From the NCBI GenBank assembly GCA_964448445.1, contig CAYVAU010000042.1, forward strand, positions 1-13,011: a stretch of DNA of 13,011 nucleotides, in the 5' to 3' direction. The position numbers were made by a program, and so were the translations under genes. The notes below the pieces were generated by a model. It was given only the letters and a program-made list of their open reading frames with translations, was not told the DNA's origin and made no database searches. How positions within the stretch are numbered: position 1 is the first letter of the stretch; every line of letters begins with the position of its first letter. Shown here one piece after another: positions 8,008 through 13,011 of this stretch. Source of the DNA: B73-G16 sp964448445. GTDB lineage: Bacteria; Desulfobacterota; B13-G15.

Positions 8008-9200
8008 CTCCCCTCCAGGAAACGCCCCATAAGGGTGTGCCCTTCCGATACAATGGGACCCTTTTTCGCCTCCCCTTCTGAGAACCCCTCAAAGCCCCCT
8101 TCCTCTCTCCCGGAATCGTATATCACAAAGGCAACGGGTTCGGCCGAATGGGTCCTCAGCGCCAAGGGGGTGGGATGATCGGTGGCCACAAGCAATCGGA
8201 AGGGAAGGGCCATGTCCCTCAATCCCTGAAGGACCACCCCCACCACCTCCCTGTCAAACCGCTCTATAGCCCTTATTTTTTCCTTCAACGACCCCATATG
8301 GGAGGCCTCATCGGGGGCCTCCACATGCAGATACAGGAAGTCCACCTCCTTTAAGGCCTCCAGGCCCGAAGAGGCCTTCCCCAGAAGGTTGCTGTCGATC
8401 CAGCCGGTCGCCCCAGGGACATCGATGGGTTTAAGGCCCGCCATGATCCCTATGCCTTTAATCACATCCACAGCAGCCACCACACATCCCTCAAGGCCAA
8501 AGCGCCGCTTGAAAGGCTCCATCTGGGGCCTCCTCCCCTGACCCCACGGCCAAATGCCATTGGCAGGGGGCTTGCCCTCCCTTTCCCTCCTCAGGTTCAC
8601 GGGGTGTCTGGAGAGCACTCTCCGGGCCTCTTCCATGAGGGAGCGGAGTTTCCGGGAACCCTTACCCCTGGGGAAGAATTCCTCGATCTGCCGACCCATT
8701 ATGTCGTGAGGGGGGGTGGTCTCTATCGCATCCCCGAGGCCATGGGCTATGAGGATCCCCCTGAAACTCACCCCCGGATAAAAATCGAATTCCCTTCCTC
8801 CCAACCTCCTCTGAAGTTCCAAAAACAACTCTCTGGCCTCCTCCGTGGTTATGTGACCCGCACTGTAATCTTCCATCCTCAGCTCAGGCGAAAGGGTTAC
8901 CAGATTGCACCTGAAGGCCACATCGCCCTCCCGGAGCTCGATCCCCTGAGAGGCGGCCTCAAAGGGCCCCCTGCCGGTATAATGGACGCGAGGATCATAA
9001 CCGAGAAGGGAGAGATTGGCTATGGAACTGTCGGGGGGGAGGCCTTTGGGGATCGTAACGACCATGCCCATCTCGCCCTTCTGGGCGAGGAAATCCATCC
9101 ACGGCGTGTGGGCGGCTTCAAGGGGAGTTCTTCCTCCCAAGGCCTCAATGGGCCAATCCGCCATCCCATCGCCAATGAGCATAACGAACTTCTTCTTCAT
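8004..9200 (-). CDS. apgM: ApgM-type 2,3-bisphosphoglycerate-independent phosphoglycerate mutase (or homoserine kinase-like relative)
   Basis: It belongs to the alkaline phosphatase superfamily, ApgM branch. From the ATG at 9200 it has 398 residues. The N-terminus has the metal-binding IGDGMADWP (Asp11) and GGRTPLEAAHTPWMD. The nucleophile serine should lie in PDSSIANLSLLGYDP (Ser58/59), followed by YTGRGPFEAAS and GDVAFRCNLVT. C-terminal metal ligands are in HVEAPDEASHMG (Asp297, His301), ATDHPTP (Asp341/His342), HSAEPVAF (His351) and EGHTL (His388). The AN in place of the archaeal AH after the serine fits the bacterial subgroup, for which a homoserine kinase role has also been proposed. As a mutase it would supply 2-phosphoglycerate and so phosphoenolpyruvate, the KdsA substrate. 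It is the first gene of the nine-gene chain, and the purine-rich GGGTGGGG before the ATG is a weak ribosome site. Confidence 0.85.
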   Translation of the reverse strand: MKKKFVMLIGDGMADWPIEALGGRTPLEAAHTPWMDFLAQKGEMGMVVTIPKGLPPDSSIANLSLLGYDPRVHYTGRGPFEAASQGIELREGDVAFRCNLVTLSPELRMEDYSAGHITTEEARELFLELQRRLGGREFDFYPGVSFRGILIAHGLGDAIETTPPHDIMGRQIEEFFPRGKGSRKLRSLMEEARRVLSRHPVNLRREREGKPPANGIWPWGQGRRPQMEPFKRRFGLEGCVVAAVDVIKGIGIMAGLKPIDVPGATGWIDSNLLGKASSGLEALKEVDFLYLHVEAPDEASHMGSLKEKIRAIERFDREVVGVVLQGLRDMALPFRLLVATDHPTPLALRTHSAEPVAFVIYDSGREEGGFEGFSEGEAKKGPIVSEGHTLMGRFLEGR

Positions 9201-9279
9201 CCCCACCCAGAACTTATACCACACCCCTTCTGCCTAAAGAAGTTTTTCCTCCCGGTAACCGGTGGTAAAATTCCACAGG
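9201..9279. promoter_or_regulatory. Divergent intergenic region with likely promoters for both flanking operons
   Basis: This 79-base spacer separates the nine-gene minus-strand chain from the plus-strand radical SAM gene, so promoters for both should lie here or inside the neighbouring coding ends. On the minus strand, TATAAG about 12 bases before the apgM ATG resembles a -10 box. On the plus strand, TAAAAT at 9266-9271 does too. Neither has a good -35 box at normal spacing, and both would give very short leaders. A perfect short palindrome, CCGGTAACCGG, lies at 9252-9262 and could be an operator. No -24/-12 sigma-54 element was apparent by eye. Confidence 0.35.
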
Positions 9280-10449
9280 ATGGCCCTTTTGGTCTTGCGA
9301 AAGCCGGATCTATGGGAGAGGGTGTGGGGCTTGGCGGAAGCGGCCCAGAATGAGGTCCCTGCTCAGAGGGCCCGACCCGATCCCCTTCCCTTCCGCTGCT
9401 GGATCTATCCGGCCAAGGCGGGTTCAAGGCCCCTTCCGCTCTTCAAGACCCTTTTGAGCAATTTTTGCAACAACAACTGCCTCTACTGTGCCCAACAGCG
9501 CTCAAGGGATACCAGGCGCTTCAGGCTATCCCCGGAGGAGATGGCAAGGGCCTTCTGGCACCTTTACCGCAAGGGGCTCGTAAAAGGGGCCTTCTTGAGC
9601 TCTTCAGTGGACGGGGATCCGGAGACGACCATGGAACGGCTCATCAGGACCACCGAGCTCCTCCGTCACCGCTATGGCTTCAGAGGATACATCCACCTCA
9701 AAATAATGCCGGGGGTCTCCCAAGATCTCATGTGCAGGGCCGTGGAACTGGCGGACAGGGTTTCGGTGAACCTGGAAGCCCCGGGGTCAAAGCGCCTCGG
9801 GTCCCTTTGTCCCGAGAAGGACTTCCATCTGATGCTGGAACAGATCAGGAAACTCAGGGACATGATAGAGTCGGGGATCGGCAGGGCCAGGGATCAGACC
9901 ACCCAGTTCGTGATAGGGGCCTCCGGAGAGTCGGACCTCGAGTTACTCGACCTTGCCGAAAGGCTCTACCGGGAGTTGAGGATAAAGCGGTGTTACTTTG
10001 AGGCCTTCACACCGGTGCCGGGGACCCCTTTGGAGGATCGCCCTCCCGAAAACCCCTTGAGGCAGAGAAGGCTTTATGAGGCCTCTTTCCTTTTGCGGGA
10101 TTACGGTTTCAGTGTGCGGGAGTTGCCCTTTGGCCCCGAGGGAAACCTCCCCCTTTGCACCGATCCCAAGATGGAATGGGCCTTGAGACACCCGGAGTTC
10201 TTCCCGGTGGAGTTAAACCGGGCAGAACCCGAAGAACTCCTGAGGGTTCCGGGGTTTGGTCCCAAGGCAGTCTCCAAGATCCTCTCGCTCAGGGCCCGGG
10301 GTCGCATAAGGTGGGAGGACCTGAGGGGTCTGAGGATTGTCCTTAAGAGGGCCGCCCCCTTCATCACCGTCGATGGCAAGCCCTTTAGAAGGACTTTCAC
10401 TGAAATCCCTCAGGTTGGGCGAACTCACCGTAACGCCCCTCTGGTTTGA
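9280..10449 (+). CDS. Radical SAM protein, putative DNA modification/repair family, with helix-hairpin-helix
   Basis: The 389-residue protein resembles the uncharacterised family annotated as putative DNA modification/repair radical SAM protein (TIGR03916 type, from memory). Cys63, Cys67 and Cys70 in SNFCNNNCLYC form the CX3CX2C site for the 4Fe-4S cluster that cleaves S-adenosylmethionine. Following blocks match that family: FRLSPEEMARAFWHLYRKG, GAFLSSSVDGDPETTMERL, GYIHLKIMPG, DRVSVNLEAPG and TTQFVIGASGESD. Near the end, DPKMEWALRHPEFFPVELNR leads into a helix-hairpin-helix, LLRVPGFGPKAVSKILSLRA (about 321-340), which suggests DNA binding. The substrate is unknown. ATG 9280 is chosen; a GTG at 9262 would add six residues. 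It overlaps the downstream UPF0282 gene. In many genomes this family sits next to a uracil-DNA glycosylase-like gene; none is seen here. Confidence 0.88.
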   Translation: MALLVLRKPDLWERVWGLAEAAQNEVPAQRARPDPLPFRCWIYPAKAGSRPLPLFKTLLSNFCNNNCLYCAQQRSRDTRRFRLSPEEMARAFWHLYRKGLVKGAFLSSSVDGDPETTMERLIRTTELLRHRYGFRGYIHLKIMPGVSQDLMCRAVELADRVSVNLEAPGSKRLGSLCPEKDFHLMLEQIRKLRDMIESGIGRARDQTTQFVIGASGESDLELLDLAERLYRELRIKRCYFEAFTPVPGTPLEDRPPENPLRQRRLYEASFLLRDYGFSVRELPFGPEGNLPLCTDPKMEWALRHPEFFPVELNRAEPEELLRVPGFGPKAVSKILSLRARGRIRWEDLRGLRIVLKRAAPFITVDGKPFRRTFTEIPQVGRTHRNAPLV

Positions 10450-11422
10450 CTCCCTAGGGGTCAAATCCAGTTCCCTCTTGGTGGAGACCCCCGATCTCTG
10501 CCTTTTGGTCGATCCAGGGGCTGCGGAGATGCAGCCGAGTTTTCCCCTTCCTCAAAAAGAGAAAGCCCGTTTAAGGCTCCTGGCCCTCAACACCCTGAAG
10601 GAAGTGGCGAAGAAGGCAGATATAGTTTTCATTTCCCATTATCATTACGACCACCATAGTCTACCATCGGAGGCCCCTGAGCTATACCTCGGCAAGCAAT
10701 TGTGGATAAAGGACCCCAATTGCTTCATAAACCGCTCCCAATGGCAAAGGGCGAGGCTCTTCCTACAGGAACTCTGCCGCCTGGAGGGGATCGACCCCCG
10801 CTCGGTTCTGAGCGATCCCCTGCCCTTTGACGCTCCCCCCCTTCCCCGGGATCCAAGGGATCGTAAGTGGCTTAAGGGCCTCCTTGATCTCTGGAAGGGG
10901 GGACCGTGGATTAAGGAGGGATCCATAGGAAGTTGTACGGTCAAATTTGCCGACTCCAAGACCTTCCTCAAGGGACAGACGCAAGTGCGGTTTACTTCTC
11001 CGCTCTTTCACGGGGCGCAATTTGAGCGGGTCGGCTGGGTCGTGGGCATGGTGCTTGAGATCAAGGGGCACAAACTGCTTTACAGCTCGGATCTGCAGGG
11101 GCCGGTGATGGAGGAGTATGCGGCCTGGATCCTGCAAGAGGAACCCGACATCCTCATCCTGGATGGTCCCCCGACTTATCTGCTGGGATATATGTTCAGT
11201 TTCAAGGAACTGCAAAAGGCCATCAATAACGCCATGGAAATCATAAGGCAACTGGACGCATCCCTCATCCTTTACGACCACCACCTTCCCCGCGACCCCC
11301 TTTTCCGGAGGAGGACCCGGGGTCTATGGGAACTGGCCGAGAAACTCCAAAGGCCCTTCTTGACCTTTGCCGAGTGGTTGGGGAAACGCCCCCTGGTGCT
11401 GGAGCTCACAGGAAGCGCTTGA
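10415..11422 (+). CDS. UPF0282 family metallo-beta-lactamase-fold protein
   Basis: The family is uncharacterised and best known from archaea. The N-terminus LTVTPLWFDSLGVKSSSLLVETPDLCLLVDPG has the family pattern. The metal site motif FISHYHYDHH gives His75, His77, Asp79 and His80, the HxHxDH signature of the metallo-beta-lactamase fold. Other hallmarks are SPLFHG, KLLYSSDLQGPV (a metal-bridging Asp) and ILDGPPTYLLGY, plus a late YDHHLPRD with a further His. These features predict a metal-dependent hydrolase or oxidoreductase; the substrate is unknown. The start is uncertain. TTG 10415 gives 335 residues and a family-like N-terminus with a 35-base overlap on the radical SAM gene; ATG 10373 would add 14 residues. 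Neither has a clear ribosome site, so coupling to the upstream gene is likely. Its 3' end overlaps the convergent hydrolase gene by 17 bases. Confidence 0.88.
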   Translation: MGELTVTPLWFDSLGVKSSSLLVETPDLCLLVDPGAAEMQPSFPLPQKEKARLRLLALNTLKEVAKKADIVFISHYHYDHHSLPSEAPELYLGKQLWIKDPNCFINRSQWQRARLFLQELCRLEGIDPRSVLSDPLPFDAPPLPRDPRDRKWLKGLLDLWKGGPWIKEGSIGSCTVKFADSKTFLKGQTQVRFTSPLFHGAQFERVGWVVGMVLEIKGHKLLYSSDLQGPVMEEYAAWILQEEPDILILDGPPTYLLGYMFSFKELQKAINNAMEIIRQLDASLILYDHHLPRDPLFRRRTRGLWELAEKLQRPFLTFAEWLGKRPLVLELTGSA

Positions 11423-12095
11423 ACCAATCGAGGCTCAGCCGCGCTGCCCTGATCCGCATTTGGGGATCCGAGAAGCGGTGGTCCCCTCCTGGGAAGGGCA
11501 CAAGCTGCTTGGGTTCCTGGGCACGGGTATAGAGCTCCTCGGCGTCCGAGAAAGGCACAAGCTCGTCCTTGGTCCCATGCAATATCAGGCAGCGGGCTAC
11601 CCCTGCTATGGCCTGCCTTGCGTCGTAACGCCTCGCATCCTCGAAGAAGGCGGGATTTAAAGGGGCATCGACCTCGCCCCTCAACAGGGCCGGGGTTGCC
11701 CAAAGGACCACGGCCCGGATCCTGGGGTCAGAAGCTGCCTTAAGAATCGATATGAATCCTCCCAGGCTGCTCCCCAAAAGCCCGATTCGGTCTTTGCGGA
11801 CAAAAGGGTGCCCAATCACGAAGTCGAAGAAGGCTTCAAGGTCCCTCAGCCGCGAGGTAGGGGTGGTGTCCCGAAGGTCCCCCTCGCTTTCCCCACAACC
11901 CCGGTGATCATAGCGCAGAAAGGCAATGCCCCCTTCCGAAAACATCTCCCCCAGAAGGACGAATTTCTCACTATCCTTGCTGGACAAAAGCCCATGGGAT
12001 CCTATGACCAAAGGGGAAGGGACCTTCTTTGGCCAGTGGATGACTCCACAAAGTTTGATCCCGTCCGAAAGGACACTCACGAACTCGATAGGCAT
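11406..12095 (-). CDS. Alpha/beta hydrolase (serine hydrolase family)
   Basis: This 229-residue, probably cytoplasmic protein has the full alpha/beta hydrolase core. After strand one comes the oxyanion-hole segment VIGSHGLLSSKDSEK, then FLRYDHRGCGESEGD. The nucleophile elbow is GSSLGG (Ser110), the catalytic Asp177 is in LHGTKDELVP, and the catalytic His206 is in PGGDHRFSD. A short insertion near 136-163 probably forms the lid. It fits the BAAT/dienelactone hydrolase-like or S33-like group; substrate is not predictable, with esters or small acyl conjugates possible. The start ATG 12095 has a strong GAGGGGGAAGG just upstream and overlaps folK by 19 bases, so it is the last gene of the tatA-folK group. 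Confidence 0.9.
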   Translation of the reverse strand: MPIEFVSVLSDGIKLCGVIHWPKKVPSPLVIGSHGLLSSKDSEKFVLLGEMFSEGGIAFLRYDHRGCGESEGDLRDTTPTSRLRDLEAFFDFVIGHPFVRKDRIGLLGSSLGGFISILKAASDPRIRAVVLWATPALLRGEVDAPLNPAFFEDARRYDARQAIAGVARCLILHGTKDELVPFSDAEELYTRAQEPKQLVPFPGGDHRFSDPQMRIRAARLSLDWFKRFL

Positions 12096-12592
12096 CCTTC
12101 CCCCTCGAACCTCCCGAAGTACTGAACTCCTCGCGGACCGCTGATCTCCTCCAAGAGCTCTCTTGCGGTCTTCCCCTTCACCGGATGATAAGCCCACGGG
12201 GCGATCTCCACCAGCGGTACCAATACAAAGGATCTTTCGTGCATAAGGGGGTGGGGAACCTTCAGATCCTCCTCCTCTATCACCTCCTGCCCATAAAGCA
12301 GGAGGTCAAGGTCTATAACCCTTGGGCCCCACCGAAAGGTGAACTTGCGGCCCATCTGGACCTCTATCCCTTTTAAGGCCCTCAGCAGGTCCCTCGGATC
12401 GAGCTCGGTCACAATCTCAAGGACCCCATTTATAAAGGGCTCCTGTTCGGTATAGCCCCAAGGCTCAGTGAGCCAAAGGGAGGACACCCGCAGGACCCTT
12501 ATCCCCCTGATTCCTTCCAGGAGCCTTATTGCCCTGCGGCAATTCCCTACCTTATCCCCCAGGTTTGAACCAAAGCCTATGAAGGCCGTCAC
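12077..12592 (-). CDS. folK: 2-amino-4-hydroxy-6-hydroxymethyldihydropteridine pyrophosphokinase (HPPK)
   Basis: HPPK transfers pyrophosphate from ATP to hydroxymethyl-dihydropterin, giving the substrate of dihydropteroate synthase in folate synthesis. The 171-residue protein has FIGFGSNLGDK at the N-terminus, SSLWLTEPWGYTEQEPFINGVLEI for pterin binding, MGRKFTFRWGPRVIDLDLLLYG at 80-101 with the metal-binding Asp95 and Asp97, and VPHPLMHERSFVLVPL at 112-127. All the family signatures are present. The tail after about residue 150 is slightly longer than the E. coli form and carries the ribosome site of the next gene. It starts with GTG, overlapping the tatA stop as GTGA. Confidence 0.97.
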   Translation of the reverse strand: MTAFIGFGSNLGDKVGNCRRAIRLLEGIRGIRVLRVSSLWLTEPWGYTEQEPFINGVLEIVTELDPRDLLRALKGIEVQMGRKFTFRWGPRVIDLDLLLYGQEVIEEEDLKVPHPLMHERSFVLVPLVEIAPWAYHPVKGKTARELLEEISGPRGVQYFGRFEGEGCLSSS

Positions 12593-12801
12593 CCCCCCTT
12601 CTCTTCCGACTCCTTGGTTTCCAATTCTTTTTCCTCCTTTGGGGTGACGTCTATTTCTGGGGGTTCCTTGAGGGACCTCTTGAAATCCCTTATGGCCCTT
12701 CCAATTCCCGACCCTATCTCGGGGAGGCGTTTAGCTCCAAAGATGAGTAGGGCAATGAAGAGGATTATCAAAAGTTCGGGCATCCCAATGCCGCCGATCA
12801 T
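12589..12801 (-). CDS. tatA: Sec-independent (Tat) translocase subunit TatA
   Basis: TatA oligomerises to form the pore through which folded twin-arginine substrates cross the inner membrane. The 70-residue protein shows the standard plan: a short hydrophobic helix, IGMPELLIILFIALLIFGAKRLPEIG, with the FG hinge at 21-22, then the amphipathic helix IGRAIRDFKRSLKEP and a charged tail rich in Glu and Lys. The polar residue before the membrane helix is Glu9, a feature more like TatB, so TatB/E-type function cannot be excluded. The open frame continues upstream into the tRNA, but ATG 12801 is clearly right: AAGGAG lies six bases upstream and MIGGIGMPEL is a canonical TatA start. Confidence 0.95.
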   Translation of the reverse strand: MIGGIGMPELLIILFIALLIFGAKRLPEIGSGIGRAIRDFKRSLKEPPEIDVTPKEEKELETKESEEKGG

Positions 12802-12807
12802 CCGAAA

Positions 12808-12813
12808 CTCCTT
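12808..12813 (-). promoter_or_regulatory. tatA ribosome binding site
   Basis: AAGGAG on the minus strand, six bases before the ATG at 12801. It decides the tatA start against longer readings that run through the tRNA gene. It lies in the 20-base gap between the tRNA 3' end and tatA. Confidence 0.8.
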
Positions 12814-12821
12814 ATCGAGGA

Positions 12822-12915
12822 TGGCGGAAGTGTACGGGAATCGAACCCGCCGCGGGCTTTTACACCCGCCACTGGATTTGAAGTCCAGGAGGCCCACCAG
12901 GGCCCAGACACTTCC
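12822..12915 (-). tRNA. selC: tRNA-Sec (anticodon TCA), CCA encoded
   Basis: Reading the minus strand gives a complete 94-base selenocysteine tRNA. The acceptor stem is 8 bp (GGAAGTGT / ACACTTCC), followed by discriminator G and an encoded CCA. The D stem is 6 bp with a 4-base TGGT loop (GGGCCC/GGGCCT, last pair G-U), as bacterial SelC has. The anticodon stem CTGGA/TCCAG encloses CTTCAAA, so the anticodon is TCA, reading UGA. A long variable arm with GCGGG/CCCGC and the T-arm GGGTTCGATTCCC follow. The 8+5 acceptor-T architecture, long D stem, long variable arm and TCA anticodon set it apart from ordinary Ser or Trp tRNAs. It implies SelA, SelB and SelD elsewhere in the genome. Confidence 0.95.
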
Positions 12916-12922
12916 GTAGCGA

Positions 12923-12951
12923 TGTTGCCATAAAAGGGAGTCAAGTGTCAA
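12923..12951 (-). promoter_or_regulatory. Possible promoter for tRNA-Sec
   Basis: A perfect TTGACA (-35) occurs on the minus strand at 12951-12946, upstream of the tRNA 5' end at 12915. At 17-base spacing the -10 position reads GCAACA, a poor match. TTTTAT at 12935-12930 looks better but is too close. tRNA promoters can have odd -10 boxes, so this is only a suggestion. The same promoter would serve tatA-folK-hydrolase. Confidence 0.25.
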
Positions 12952-12973
12952 CGCAATGTCGGGGCTCGGTACA

Positions 12974-13011
12974 TGTGAGACAGTTTAGCGTCAAATGAGA
13001 CCACCTCCCTC
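12974..13011. mobile_element. Possible end of an IS21-like insertion sequence (cut by the window)
   Basis: Starting with TG, the last 38 bases carry TGAGAC twice in direct orientation, at 12976-12981 and 12996-13001, exactly 20 bases apart, within TGTGAGACA and AATGAGACC. IS21-family tips start with TG and have several spaced repeats that bind the IstA transposase, so this resembles one. No transposase gene is in view because the window ends. Two copies of a hexamer are weak evidence. Confidence 0.3.

Noticed and set aside
9201..9279. Sigma-54 (-24/-12) promoter for the rpoN operon or radical SAM pair
   Set aside because: No TGGCAC-N5-TTGCA-like sequence is visible in the spacer on either strand.
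12096..12197. 34-residue N-terminal extension of the alpha/beta hydrolase
   Set aside because: It lies inside folK and is unlike any hydrolase N-terminus; ATG 12095 has a strong ribosome site directly before it.
12802..12951. Longer reading of tatA that begins upstream, inside the tRNA
   Set aside because: The extra residues are translated tRNA; the AAGGAG and canonical MIGGIGMPEL start fix the true start at 12801.
959..13011. CRISPR array, toxin-antitoxin or defence system
   Set aside because: Scanned for; the region is fully occupied by housekeeping genes and no regular repeats or system-specific domains are present.

Overview
The window looks like a chromosomal segment of a Gram-negative, LPS-producing bacterium. 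The order pyrG-kdsA-kdsD-kdsC-lptC-lptA-lptB-rpoN is the arrangement I know from Desulfobacterota / former Deltaproteobacteria such as the Geobacter group. The genes use AGG arginine codons heavily, and several products (a bacterial ApgM homologue, a UPF0282 metallo-hydrolase) belong to families common in archaea and thermophiles. A thermophilic or anaerobic deltaproteobacterial lineage is therefore plausible but not proven. A selenocysteine tRNA indicates an organism that makes selenoproteins.

Layout. Positions 1-167 hold no recognisable gene. Positions 168-962 (+) carry the remains of an NtrB/AtoS-like sensor histidine kinase. It has a frameshift in the PAS domain, a deletion that removes the whole phospho-acceptor helical domain, and an altered ATP-binding box. 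Positions 959-9200 (-) are one compact nine-gene chain, read apgM-pyrG-kdsA-kdsD-kdsC-lptC-lptA-lptB-rpoN, in which every junction overlaps (4 to 32 bases). A 79-base divergent spacer (9201-9279) separates it from a + strand pair: a radical SAM protein of the putative DNA modification/repair type with a C-terminal helix-hairpin-helix, and an overlapping UPF0282 metallo-beta-lactamase-fold protein. The pair converges on, and overlaps, a minus-strand group of tRNA-Sec, tatA, folK and an alpha/beta hydrolase. The last ~38 bases carry spaced direct repeats that could be the tip of an IS21-type insertion sequence.

How the genes fit together. ApgM, if a phosphoglycerate mutase, makes the precursor of phosphoenolpyruvate, a KdsA substrate. 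KdsD, KdsA and KdsC make Kdo, and PyrG makes the CTP needed to activate it. LptC, LptA and LptB move the finished LPS to the outer membrane. RpoN (sigma-54) ends the chain. kdsB, the CMP-Kdo synthetase, is not in the window. At the other end, tRNA-Sec lies 20 bases before tatA, linking selenocysteine incorporation with the Tat export route used by many periplasmic redox selenoenzymes.

The best candidate for something undescribed is the radical SAM / UPF0282 pair: two uncharacterised enzymes that overlap and look co-expressed. The rest of the window is mostly well-known housekeeping.
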